Below, piece after piece: positions 32,880 to 41,669 of a stretch of 64,000 nucleotides of DNA (its first letter is position 1; the number at the start of each line of letters is the position of its first letter). The notes below the pieces were generated by a model that did no database searches, was not told the origin of the DNA, and saw only the letters and a program-made list of their open reading frames with translations. Source of the stretch: Colwellia sp. (lineage in GTDB: Bacteria > Pseudomonadota > Gammaproteobacteria > Enterobacterales > Alteromonadaceae); NCBI GenBank assembly GCA_013215465.1, contig JABSOW010000006.1, forward strand, positions 141,425 through 205,424, in the 5' to 3' direction. The translations under genes and the position numbers were made by a program.

Positions 32880-34248
32880 TACTCCCTGAATATTTCAACT
32901 GTACATATTCTAAATAATAAACATCATCTTCTAACCGCTTTCTTTTGACTGGAAACGCTCGTTCCGTACCACTATAGAAAGGTAAAAACACTTCTAAACC
33001 ATACAAAACATCTGATAGTTCAAAGTCAGAAAGCGACTGACTTAATTCATGATGTAAAAACTGATGAACATCAGGTAATTTTCTATCTTCATCAAATTTA
33101 TCAATAATTAGACTTATAACTATTTTCCGCTCATCACTTACATTACATTCAACAGTTAATGGTTTGAGTTGCTTAACTGGCTCTTTAAATAAAGTTTCAT
33201 TAACCGTCAACAAGTACTCTTTGAACCGTAACTTAGTTTTATTTTGATGCCATTGTAACTTCGGCTTAAACTTAGATTTAAACCTTGTAAGCCCATCAAG
33301 AGCATTATGATTGTTGAATATTTCAGACTTTCGGGTTAAATACATGTTACGTTTCAGTCCATGCCTCAAAGGTTCAATGCTCTCCATGAGATGTGAAAAA
33401 GCACTTTCAATTGATAAGTAAAAACTTCGATCTTGGCTAAGATGATTGGAATATTGGTCAAGCTTTCGGACTAATCCCCCTATATCCTTATAATAACTAG
33501 TAATCGCTTTCTTCCTAAATTGGACTAAAGTTGCTTGATCAAAAAGGTTCAATTCACTTTTATAGTATGAAATCAGACCATCTACCGCCATAGAAAAGCT
33601 CTGAGTTTGTGCCATTTCCATTGATGGATTAATAAAATCATAACATGGCATAACATAGCGACTATATAGGTTTGATACTTTGTCATAAAGCTCAATAACA
33701 TTAACGGCATTATTGCCTTGATCATATGATTTATACTCCAAGGCTATACTATCAACTTGATGTGTTAGTGCTAAAACATTCTCTTTTATCTTTGAATGAA
33801 TATCACTCATCAATCTATTAAAGGCCCCTTTAGCTTCTTTATAATCGAGTGAACTTATTTCATACTTTTTTATTTGCTCACAAGCAGCAACGATACCTAC
33901 ACGAATATTCTCAAATTCCGCATGATCAAGTTCTCTCGCTCTTTTGACATCAAGAAAACTAAGTAGATCGACAATAACTCTTTCAAGTGTTATTTGACCA
34001 GTATTAGGGTCGTTATGAATAAAAATACCATTTTCGCTTAGCGATTCAATACTTAAATATCTATGTACTTTTTCATCAACATCTTTACAAATAACATTGT
34101 TGTATAACTGTAAATAAAGACTCTCAGGTACTTCATTAGCGCCATCATTTAATGCTATATAATCAAGCAGTTTAAAAAACACATTTTGATGTTTAATAAT
34201 TGCATGAATTAAAACATCTCGGTTAAGTTTCACTTTTATTTGCTCCAA
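32866..34248 (-). CDS. jetA: JetA/MukF-like kleisin subunit of a Wadjet-like condensin
   Basis: The protein is 460 residues. The N-terminal winged-helix region (~1-95) is followed by a long helical middle part (EFENIRVGIVAACEQI; YYKDIGGLVRKLDQYSNHL). A C-terminal winged helix (~390-455: LPDVHQFLHHELSQSLSDFELSDVLYGLEVFLP) would contact the SMC head. This is the MukF/MksF/JetA layout. It overlaps the SMC gene by 26 nt and jetB by 14 nt. Motifs are weak, so the call rests on size, fold pattern and operon. Confidence 0.75.
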   Translation of the reverse strand: MEQIKVKLNRDVLIHAIIKHQNVFFKLLDYIALNDGANEVPESLYLQLYNNVICKDVDEKVHRYLSIESLSENGIFIHNDPNTGQITLERVIVDLLSFLDVKRARELDHAEFENIRVGIVAACEQIKKYEISSLDYKEAKGAFNRLMSDIHSKIKENVLALTHQVDSIALEYKSYDQGNNAVNVIELYDKVSNLYSRYVMPCYDFINPSMEMAQTQSFSMAVDGLISYYKSELNLFDQATLVQFRKKAITSYYKDIGGLVRKLDQYSNHLSQDRSFYLSIESAFSHLMESIEPLRHGLKRNMYLTRKSEIFNNHNALDGLTRFKSKFKPKLQWHQNKTKLRFKEYLLTVNETLFKEPVKQLKPLTVECNVSDERKIVISLIIDKFDEDRKLPDVHQFLHHELSQSLSDFELSDVLYGLEVFLPFYSGTERAFPVKRKRLEDDVYYLEYVQLKYSGSIEYV

Positions 34249-37105
34249 ACCTTTCTATATGTTCAGGCAATATATTCATGTGACAGGCTTTCACCATAGG
34301 CTCTTTAATCATTGATTGGTCAATCATTACATAATTGCCAACTTTTTTACTTACCAAAGCATCAAATTTAGGTGTTGCACAGTAAATAGAAAAACCATGG
34401 GCTGTTATCTGATTAATAATAGCATCGGTATTTTTGGCATCTAATGTACCTATTTCATCAACAATGACTGGCATTCTTAAAACGGTATCACTTGACGTTA
34501 TTCGTTGTAATAAAACTGATAATACAAATGCTGTAATCGCAGTAGTTGTTCCGCCAGACTGACTTTTGGTGACCAATTCTCCAGTGTCAGCCAAACGATA
34601 TTGGTAATTGACTGAAGCTATAATATCTTTCATCTTTAATCGACGAGTTTTTTTGTTAAAATACTTATGTATAAAGCTAGATAATAAGTCATAGAATTCA
34701 GGTTCCAAAAGAGAATCATCTATAATGCTATGTTCTCCTAGCGTATCCATCAGTGATTCAAAACTTGTATTTAATTCTATTTTTAATTCAATTTCTGATA
34801 AGTTAGATACTGTTTTTGTATTTAATTCTTGATTGATACCTAAAACAAAATTAGCTAATAACTCTTTGGCATCCTTAAGTTCGTTAAGTTGATTATTTAA
34901 AAATTGGTTATGTCCCCTGATTGAATCATTTAACTGTTTAAAATCATATTGAAGAGTAGCAAAGGAGTTTTGATAGTTTTCGATTACTACTTGGCAATCT
35001 CTCAAACTAGTACTATCTTTATGATTATCTAGATCTGGGTGTGGCAATGCACTCTGTAACCTAATGATCTCACCGCTCAGTTTATTAAAACTATTCTTAT
35101 AATTATTAACTGATGAAACAACATCAAGTGCAACCTGCTGTGTCAGTTCTATTTGAACGAGATTATTTTTATCAACTAAATTTGCAGTCGAAATACTACT
35201 TGCCGATTTCAACTGGTTTTCAATTAAATCAAAATTGGCTTTTTGGTTATCAAGATTTTTTAGCTTATTATGTAAGGTTGATGAATCTGCTTTAACTTTA
35301 TCTATCAGCTCCTGTTCAGCTTTGAGTTTAATTTCTTTTTCTTTGTTCTCATTAGTATTTTTGATAATCTCATTTTTAATTTCAATTAATTCTTTTTCTA
35401 ATTGTTCAATTGCACCTATAGCAATTTTTTCATTTTTAATTTTTGTTAGTTCTGCTTCTGTTGTTTGAATCAGCTTTTCAATATTTGCATTTGTGATAGC
35501 TTTTGCTAATTCATCAATTTCACCAGTAACATCATCTAATTGATTTTTCTTTTTAGTTAGGGACTCTCCCCAATCTTCAACAGATGTCTCCAAGTCAGCT
35601 TTTAATAGTTTACTTCCACTTAATATTTGTCCTAAAAACCTAAGGTTGTTGTCTTTATTTCTTTCAAATAAGTTTGTAAAAGATAAAATGATGTTGCGCT
35701 GCTCATCTGATAATTCAAGAATAACGTTCCTGAATTCATTATTTAATGTATACAAAACATCTGACGAAAAAACATGGTTAAGTTGATGTAATAGAGAACT
35801 GTTTTTATTTTTTAATAGCCCTGTAAGCCCTTTTATTTCTTCAATCAACTGATTTTTTTTATTGATATTTGCTTGAAGACTCTTCGCTCGTCCTTCTTCA
35901 GATTGATAATTAAGTAAATTTCCTTGTTCACTTTCTAAAGATTCTTCAAAAATTGCCATTATCTCAGACATAGTATAACCAGGATATTTCTCAACTATTT
36001 TTTTACCTTTCAATAGTTGTTTATTTTTATTATCTAGAGACGTAGCTTTAGATATGTTTACTGCACCAAGCTTCTCTTTATCTAATATTAACTCACCGAT
36101 TGATTCCTCTAAAGCGGTTAATTCAACAACTTTTCCTGAATGCGCAAGACTAATTTTATGGTGTTCGGGTACAAATGTTTCTTTAGCGGAAATCAGAGCA
36201 TGATTAATTGAATGGAAATCTATAGAGTATTTTTCAAGTTTCTGTTGTGCTGTTTTTGCTAAATCTGTGACTAATGAGAACTGCTGTTCAGAGTTTTGAA
36301 CTTGCTGTAGCCAATCTCGCTTTTTAACTAACACACTATGCTCATCTGCTAACTGAGTTAAGTTAGCATCTAACCTTTCTTGTTCACGGCTCCTGCCCAT
36401 TTCTAATAATGCAGCCATAGCTTCAGGCATAGAATCAACTTCTGATTGTCCTGTTTCAAAAGCAAGTTGAAAAATATTTCTAAAAGCATCAATAGATTCT
36501 TTTCTAGCATCTTTCAATGGCACTACACAAAACCTACTTTTATCAGGTCCCTGGCGATAGCTTGCAAACATCAAGTCAGCTATTTTGGATGTGTCAGATA
36601 ACTGCTCTCCTTTATGTTTCTTACAAAATTGGCTTACACTGTTAATACTGATTGATGGATTAAAAGTATTAGTTTCTTTATCCCAAAATAAAGGTTTTAA
36701 GTCTTCATATTCAACGGGAATAAAGAATCGACCATAGCCATAGTTACTCTTTTTATAGAGAACCATACAAAAACGTCCACGAGGATTTTCTACTTCCAGG
36801 ATTATAAATGAACGGGGATCTGGAAAATAAAAATCATATGAATCCTCTGCTGAATAAAGGCCCTTTTTACCTTCAAATTTAAACTTGTTTTCACAGTTAG
36901 AAAAATCAGTTTCAGGAAACAATAGTAATTTAGTACCCGCTAAAGTAGCTGTTTTCCCCTTATTATTATCACCGAACATAGCAATATTACATGCGATGTT
37001 AATTTCAGAGTAAGCGTGCCCCGCAGAATTTATGTAAACCATGCGGCTCAATATATATTCAGACGGTGCTAACAGTTCCATATTGGTTTCATTTTCAGGC
37101 ATCAT
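34223..37105 (-). CDS. jetC: JetC/MukB-like SMC ATPase of a Wadjet-like system
   Basis: The protein is 960 residues. Walker A is MFGDNNKGKTATL (about residue 42). Long antiparallel coiled coils (~240-400 and ~460-750) flank a hinge-like middle. The ABC signature is KSQSGGTTTAITAF, and Walker B is MPVIVDEIGTLD, followed by a switch-like TAHGFSIYCATP. This is an SMC/MukB-type ATPase, somewhat shorter than typical JetC. Wadjet complexes extrude and sense small circular DNA, and JetD cleaves it. The gene overlaps jetD by 11 nt and jetA by 26 nt, so subunit synthesis is coupled. The gene order D-C-A-B differs from the usual A-B-C-D. Confidence 0.88.
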   Translation of the reverse strand: MMPENETNMELLAPSEYILSRMVYINSAGHAYSEINIACNIAMFGDNNKGKTATLAGTKLLLFPETDFSNCENKFKFEGKKGLYSAEDSYDFYFPDPRSFIILEVENPRGRFCMVLYKKSNYGYGRFFIPVEYEDLKPLFWDKETNTFNPSISINSVSQFCKKHKGEQLSDTSKIADLMFASYRQGPDKSRFCVVPLKDARKESIDAFRNIFQLAFETGQSEVDSMPEAMAALLEMGRSREQERLDANLTQLADEHSVLVKKRDWLQQVQNSEQQFSLVTDLAKTAQQKLEKYSIDFHSINHALISAKETFVPEHHKISLAHSGKVVELTALEESIGELILDKEKLGAVNISKATSLDNKNKQLLKGKKIVEKYPGYTMSEIMAIFEESLESEQGNLLNYQSEEGRAKSLQANINKKNQLIEEIKGLTGLLKNKNSSLLHQLNHVFSSDVLYTLNNEFRNVILELSDEQRNIILSFTNLFERNKDNNLRFLGQILSGSKLLKADLETSVEDWGESLTKKKNQLDDVTGEIDELAKAITNANIEKLIQTTEAELTKIKNEKIAIGAIEQLEKELIEIKNEIIKNTNENKEKEIKLKAEQELIDKVKADSSTLHNKLKNLDNQKANFDLIENQLKSASSISTANLVDKNNLVQIELTQQVALDVVSSVNNYKNSFNKLSGEIIRLQSALPHPDLDNHKDSTSLRDCQVVIENYQNSFATLQYDFKQLNDSIRGHNQFLNNQLNELKDAKELLANFVLGINQELNTKTVSNLSEIELKIELNTSFESLMDTLGEHSIIDDSLLEPEFYDLLSSFIHKYFNKKTRRLKMKDIIASVNYQYRLADTGELVTKSQSGGTTTAITAFVLSVLLQRITSSDTVLRMPVIVDEIGTLDAKNTDAIINQITAHGFSIYCATPKFDALVSKKVGNYVMIDQSMIKEPMVKACHMNILPEHIERFGANKSET

Positions 37106-37898
37106 TCAAATAACTCTCTTGTTCCAAAATTTTCTTATGTTTATAAATTATTGAGGCGGCAGCAGTTAAAAATGGATAGCGATTCCCCAAGTCGAACACT
37201 TTTTCCAAGTAGCTACTAGCCTTTACCTCAACTACCTTTGAAATCCTTTCATCGATATCTAATGGAAGTAAAAATTTCATATAAATATTTGGCAGAAGTT
37301 CGGTTAGGTTCTTAGCTATTGTTAAACCACCTAGATCCAAGTCGAGCAACAAAAAAAGTTGCTTATAATCAGACAAGAATGATTTATGTAATGTATTGGA
37401 TATTGAATTTCCTTCCGTGAAAATAATATCTAAATCAGGAGATAAGACAACATTGGTATGCTCTTCTAAAAATTTCATAGTTTTAATTATTTTTAGAAAA
37501 TTCTGCCTGTTCTCTATAAGCAAAGCTTGTTGTTTTCGTTTAAATTCTGATACTACATCCCCATTACCGTCAATAGTGACCAGTGTAGGTAGGTTGTTTT
37601 TACTTCGAATAATGATAAATGAACCGTCAACATTAGCATCATGACTACGATTCTGCTGAGCAAGGCTTTCTCTGTTCCAATTATCAGAAGAAGTAAGCTT
37701 ATATAGTTCTTCATTTAGCTTATCCTTAATCCCTGTAACAATATAAAGATCGCCACTGTGCTTATATGCTACGACATCATCACTAGCCCTTGGGGTTTCC
37801 AAAGACAACACATCAACTACCTTAAAAAATTTTGAAAGGTTAATTGGTTTGTTATTTGCAATATTTTCTAAATATCGTTTTATTTGTTTTAAACTCAT
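37095..37898 (-). CDS. jetD: JetD-like toprim nuclease subunit of a Wadjet-like system
   Basis: The protein is 267 residues. The toprim signature is visible: IIFTEGNSIS (Glu) and LLLDLDLGGLTIAKNL (DxD...G), as in topoisomerase VI A-like JetD nucleases. It is shorter than most JetD proteins as I know them, with a reduced N-terminal arm. It is first in the operon, with its start 80 nt from the divergent WYL regulator. Predicted role: cleavage of DNA trapped by the SMC complex. Confidence 0.8.
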   Translation of the reverse strand: MSLKQIKRYLENIANNKPINLSKFFKVVDVLSLETPRASDDVVAYKHSGDLYIVTGIKDKLNEELYKLTSSDNWNRESLAQQNRSHDANVDGSFIIIRSKNNLPTLVTIDGNGDVVSEFKRKQQALLIENRQNFLKIIKTMKFLEEHTNVVLSPDLDIIFTEGNSISNTLHKSFLSDYKQLFLLLDLDLGGLTIAKNLTELLPNIYMKFLLPLDIDERISKVVEVKASSYLEKVFDLGNRYPFLTAAASIIYKHKKILEQESYLNDA

Positions 37899-37914
37899 CA
37901 GTGTTCATTAATAG

Positions 37915-37942
37915 GCACTATACATTTATATGCACTATATAT
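37915..37942. promoter_or_regulatory. Direct repeat in the jet/WYL divergent promoter
   Basis: GCACTATACAT (37915) and GCACTATATAT (37932) are direct repeats 17 bp apart in the 80-bp gap between jetD and the WYL gene. Repeated operator half-sites at the shared promoter fit binding by the neighbouring WYL regulator; this is inference. Confidence 0.5.
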
Positions 37943-37978
37943 TATTATCTACTACATTATCAATAAATTTAAAAAAAC

Positions 37979-38803
37979 ATGTCAAATCTTAAAACTCAGA
38001 GACAAGAAGAAAGACTCAAATACATCGATTTATGTGCTTATGTCATGGGATTCGTTAATAGAAAAATATTAATGAATCGCTTTGATGTAAAAGAAGCTTG
38101 GGCAACAAACGATTTCAAAACCTATCAAGTTAGATCTAATGAAGGGTTAATATATGACCATGGACTGAAAGCCTATAAACCCATTGATTCATTCATACCA
38201 ATTTTCAAACATGAGTCATCTACTGCAATTCAACTTCTCAGCAATGGTAGTCAAACAATAGTTTGCGAACCTAGTTTTGCAAGTAAATCATATAGTTGTA
38301 TAATTCCTACTGTTGTACTAAAACTCAATACCATTTATCCTATTCTTAGAGCGATCAGTTTAAATAAACAAGTTGAAATAGAGTATTTTTCACGTTCAAC
38401 GGGAAAAACCAAAAGAAAATTATCACCACACTCATTAATAAAGACTGGTTGTTTCGTTTACGTCAGAGCATTCGATCATAAAGAAGATGAACACAGAACA
38501 TTCAAGCTTAGTCGTGTATTCACTGCTCAATTTGTAAACCAAAAGCCTGAGGCGCATGAAACTATTGAAATGGATAATGACTGGAACACACAGGTAAAGT
38601 TAACAATTGGAATCAATAGCAACGGTATTGAAAAAGAAACAATCAAATTTGACTATGGCTTTGAATCTGATTCAATAGAAATAGAATTAAAAAAAGCTAT
38701 CGTTCCTTTCTTTCTAATGGATTGGAACATTGCACCTATTAATTATCCTAAATTACCAGTAACGCTTTTCCCGTTAAAAGAAATAAACAATCAGGATGTA
38801 TAG
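37979..38803 (+). CDS. WYL-domain transcriptional regulator (CapW/BrxR-like), second copy
   Basis: The protein is 274 residues. It has an N-terminal winged helix (GFVNRKILMNRFDVKEAWATNDFKTYQ), a WYL domain (QVEIEYFSRSTGKTKRKLSPHSL, KTGCFVYVRAFDHKEDEHRTFKL) and a C-terminal extension. It has the same layout as the regulator at 15192, and the two align through VEI.Y.S.S.GKT.R...P.SL. It is divergent from the Wadjet-like operon and convergent with the reverse transcriptase. It probably represses the jet operon. Confidence 0.88.
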   Translation: MSNLKTQRQEERLKYIDLCAYVMGFVNRKILMNRFDVKEAWATNDFKTYQVRSNEGLIYDHGLKAYKPIDSFIPIFKHESSTAIQLLSNGSQTIVCEPSFASKSYSCIIPTVVLKLNTIYPILRAISLNKQVEIEYFSRSTGKTKRKLSPHSLIKTGCFVYVRAFDHKEDEHRTFKLSRVFTAQFVNQKPEAHETIEMDNDWNTQVKLTIGINSNGIEKETIKFDYGFESDSIEIELKKAIVPFFLMDWNIAPINYPKLPVTLFPLKEINNQDV

Positions 38804-38852
38804 CTTAATACACCGATATTAAGAAAATATTATATATGGCAAAAATTCTACT

Positions 38853-40337
38853 CTAAATTTTCTGAACACATGATGAAACTAGAAAATTCATTGGTGAACT
38901 ATTAGAAAAATAGTTAAGAGCATAATTTCGTTCACTTGCTTGTAATGTTCGAGAACCTATTGCTGAAGACCAGGATAACCAATCTGATTGTCCTGTCTTT
39001 AAGTATTCATCTCTTATCTCTTTCAATCCAAAACCTTGCTCTGGAATTTCGAGTATTTTTGCTCTTGATATCTTATAGTCAACTGATAGCTCAAACACTT
39101 TAATTAAAGATTCTCCATACAGATTTTTACCTGTCAAATAATCCTCTAATATAGCTCCTAGCCAAAACAACTGATATTCAAGGAAATTAGTTCCAGAGTT
39201 AAGGTAATCATAAATCACCTTAGATAAACCATTTTTATCTGTGATGCCCGCACATACCGAGTGTATATGTTTAATTAGATTGGGAAATCTATTTAATAAA
39301 ATAGGCAGAAGTTCAAGTAAGCTATCACTATGTGATCTCAAGAATCCCAGAATTAAATCAGCATCAGATTCTTCTAAATCATCATTTTTTAGGAGGTTCA
39401 ATAAACTATCAACCTGATCTTTGCTTAGTGACAAAACCTCCTCTGTTTCTGTTTCTATCAGCTCTACACCTGAAGCTGTATGTACTTCTTCATAATCAGT
39501 AACAATCTCTTTTAAAGACTTACGTATATCACTCAGTGTGCCCTGTAAATCACCTACCTTGTTGTCATAGTATGTTTTAGCAGGGTTAATATTTAAGGCA
39601 AACTTACCTAAAAGCTGCTGTATTTTAATGAAATCTTGTTTCAGTACATCAGGATTGTTATCAAATAAAGTAAAATCATCCATAAATCTCACTACTTGAG
39701 AAGATTTTAATGTGCCTGTTAAGTCCACTACCTTGAGGAATTCATTACCGATCATTTTGCACGGATAAATCCCATGAGGCAAAAAATCAACACTTCTTCC
39801 AGAATTTATTTCTCTAAAATATTTTCCTGCGGCATTACTATCTATCTCTGATACAGCATCTTTTCCGCTAAACCAATGAGATAAGTCGTGGTGATATATG
39901 CTATTAAAATATGATGCGACATCGAACTGAATACTATGTTGATAATCACCAGCACACTTATTTAAGTGTTTATTATATTCAGCATAGGCTTCATGGACGG
40001 GGATAAAAGTTCCGTTAACGAACCTATACCCAAAACTTCGACGAGTATCACTAACCTGTGATCTAAAAATTGATTTGTTACGAAAAACTAAATCATATAT
40101 AAAATATTCAGCAACGGGATCTAACTTTACTGTTCTTCTAAGATGACCTCGTGGTTTTGTAGCGTATACTTTTTGTTGAGAAAGAAAGTTATCTCCCCCA
40201 TGAGCGTCATTTAAAACTTTCTGATAAATATAGTCAGAAATTTCGTTTCCGTGGTATTGGGCCATTATCAAGTTTGTTTTCAATGGAAATAATGTAGATT
40301 TAAAATCCTTTTCTATAAACTTTAATGTACTGGTCAT
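38853..40337 (-). CDS. Reverse transcriptase, probable defence-associated (DRT/UG-type)
   Basis: The protein is 494 residues. RT motifs in order: KPRGHLRRTVKLDPVAEYFIYDLV, IQFDVASYFNSIYHHDLSHW (motif A, ~137-156), LPHGIYPCKMIGNEFLKVVD (motif B region), RFMDDFTLF (catalytic FMDD, D220/D221) and LGKFALNINPAKTYYDN. After the RT core, about 240 residues of alpha-helical extension end the chain. There is no group II maturase, Cas1 or retron-type partner next to it. A stand-alone RT with a helical C-terminal domain in a defence island fits the DRT/UG families, some of which act with a neighbouring ncRNA. The exact class cannot be told by eye. FMDD replaces the commoner YxDD. Structured sequence lies upstream of the start. 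Confidence 0.85.
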   Translation of the reverse strand: MTSTLKFIEKDFKSTLFPLKTNLIMAQYHGNEISDYIYQKVLNDAHGGDNFLSQQKVYATKPRGHLRRTVKLDPVAEYFIYDLVFRNKSIFRSQVSDTRRSFGYRFVNGTFIPVHEAYAEYNKHLNKCAGDYQHSIQFDVASYFNSIYHHDLSHWFSGKDAVSEIDSNAAGKYFREINSGRSVDFLPHGIYPCKMIGNEFLKVVDLTGTLKSSQVVRFMDDFTLFDNNPDVLKQDFIKIQQLLGKFALNINPAKTYYDNKVGDLQGTLSDIRKSLKEIVTDYEEVHTASGVELIETETEEVLSLSKDQVDSLLNLLKNDDLEESDADLILGFLRSHSDSLLELLPILLNRFPNLIKHIHSVCAGITDKNGLSKVIYDYLNSGTNFLEYQLFWLGAILEDYLTGKNLYGESLIKVFELSVDYKISRAKILEIPEQGFGLKEIRDEYLKTGQSDWLSWSSAIGSRTLQASERNYALNYFSNSSPMNFLVSSCVQKI

Positions 40338-40378
40338 AATCTTCCTTATAGATCTAATAATTCCTAACCGAACACTAG

Positions 40379-40408
40379 TTCATTAATTTAATTAGCTAAA
40401 TTAATGAA
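40379..40408 (-). other. Perfect hairpin upstream of the reverse transcriptase; candidate ncRNA or operator region
   Basis: TTCATTAATTTA-ATTAGC-TAAATTAATGAA is a perfect 12-bp stem with a 6-nt loop, ending 42 nt before the RT start. Farther out, GCAAGC (near 40464) pairs with GCTTGC (near 40490) around a 20-nt spacer. The region 40338-40500 is therefore able to fold. It may be an RT-associated ncRNA or a binding site; there is no direct evidence of transcription. Confidence 0.4.
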
Positions 40409-40498
40409 ATGAATAAACATATTCAACTTTACTCAAAGAGAAAACACCCAACTTGAGGAGGCAAGCCACATAGAAAATCACGCTGCTTGCTGTGAGGA

Positions 40499-40639
40499 TT
40501 AAATATTTAATAAAAAACAAACTAAGCAACATGTAGGTGATACATCTTCATCAGATCTTATAAATTTCTTAAGTTCACTGCGCGGGTAATCATAATCAAC
40601 TTTAAAATTTTCGTCTTCTGTGAAATCCCATTTGTACAC
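40499..40639 (-). pseudogene. Small ORF or gene remnant upstream of the RT
   Basis: A GTG-started frame of 46 codons reads VYKWDFTEDENFKVDYDYPR, then SELKKFIRSDEDVSPTCC. The composition is protein-like, but there is no good ribosome site. It may be the tail of a lost gene or a tiny gene co-oriented with the RT. Confidence 0.25.
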
Positions 40640-40779
40640 ACAAGCAGGTGTGATTACTAACTAATAATTGTTAATTTATTAGTTAGTGATTTTACAGTGA
40701 CTTAATCATTTTCTTATTGAGTTAATTAACTTTTTCTCATAATCTAGTTAACATCTTCTCATAGTTAAGCATAAAAATA

Positions 40780-40926
40780 ATGATTTCAAAACTTATATTA
40801 CTATTTGTTACATTGACAGTTTCACTGTCATCATTTGCTACTGTTGTTTTATCTATTAACACTGAGTTTTTTTGGGATTCCAAACTGCCGCATGATGGAC
40901 AAATTTTCGTTTTGATAATTTATTAA
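40780..40926 (+). pseudogene. N-terminal stub of an endonuclease/exonuclease/phosphatase-like secreted protein
   Basis: The 48-codon frame has a signal peptide (MISKLILLFVTLTVSLSSFA) followed by TVVLSINTEFFWDSKLPHDG. The NTE(F/W)xW/D...HDG opening resembles secreted endonuclease/exonuclease/phosphatase-family proteins. It then stops after a non-matching tail (QIFVLIIY), so the gene was cut by a deletion or rearrangement near 40905. Confidence 0.45.
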
Positions 40927-41295
40927 ACCGTTTGCAGAGCATTCCTTAGGTAGGGTATCTATTTTCCTAACAACTAAAGGAAACAAAGTTCTAAACTCTA
41001 ACAACCCTTTTTTTCTATCAATAGACACTCCATCTTCCTGCATTTCGGTTGTTATAAAATGGTTTAAAAGGCAGAAGTCATCCGTGATGTCGTAAACGAT
41101 CGGCTTTGTGAGTATGGTTAAGTCAATAACATAGCCATATCAGTTGGATTTCCATATATCATTAGCTAATGATGAATAGCTAATTAGAAGCATCCAAATT
41201 ATGATTAGCCTCTGTATCAGTGCTTGAAGAGAAATAGCTTTAAAGTCCCTAATAAATGATCGTTTATTTTTTAGTAATTCACATATCAAATCCAT
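40849..41295 (-). pseudogene. Secreted/membrane-anchored protein gene with an in-frame TGA
   Basis: From ATG 41295 the minus frame encodes 51 residues with a hydrophobic segment (LIIIWMLLISYSSLAND). It meets TGA at 41142-41140 and continues in the same frame for 97 sense codons (YGYVIDLTILTKPIVYDITD... TTEMQEDGVSIDRKKGLLEF) to 40849. The whole 149-codon frame is otherwise open, and a Trp (TGG) would fit at the TGA. It is most simply a nonsense mutation in a small exported-protein gene whose 3' end overlaps, antisense, the nuclease stub. Confidence 0.5.
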
Positions 41296-41502
41296 TTAAC
41301 GTAAGTCTCTTAAATGTTTTTCGACAGTCCGTTGGTCGCTCAAAACAGCCCGTGGGCTACTTCAATTGTTTGTCAAACTAACAATACATGATTATATTGT
41401 TGAAATACAAATTTTAGCAATTATGACCGACTATAGTGAGCTTTTGTGAAACTAGGGCAATGTTAACCGAAACTTTCTGCTCGCTTGTGAGGCAGGTTCA
41501 CA

Positions 41503-41580
41503 GCTCATATCGGCACGGAGCACTTTACCTCGATATGACAGTGATTTTAAGCGGCTCATATCGGCATGAAGAAATTTACC
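41503..41580 (+). repeat. Two 27-bp direct repeats
   Basis: GCTCATATCGGCACGGAGCACTTTACC at 41503 and GCTCATATCGGCATGAAGAAATTTACC at 41554 share 22 of 27 bases and lie 51 bp apart in a gene-free stretch (41296-41669). No open frame crosses them. The rest of that stretch is AT-rich with nothing recognisable. They may be remnants of a repeat family or binding sites. Confidence 0.5.
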
Positions 41581-41669
41581 ATAGTGAATATTAATGAGTA
41601 TATTTTAGCAAAAAGTGAATAAGCTAAGTGTCATATACCCTCCTTATAAATTCGTTAATATCTTTTTGA

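Noticed and set aside
30462-37898. Lamassu or Zorya instead of a Wadjet-like system
   Set aside because: The SMC gene is accompanied by a toprim gene and kleisin- and MukE-sized genes, which fits jetABCD; Lamassu and Zorya lack this set.
40338-40640. Retron msr-msd
   Set aside because: Hairpins are present, but I could not identify paired a1/a2 ends or a retron-type RT signature; listed only as a candidate ncRNA or operator region.
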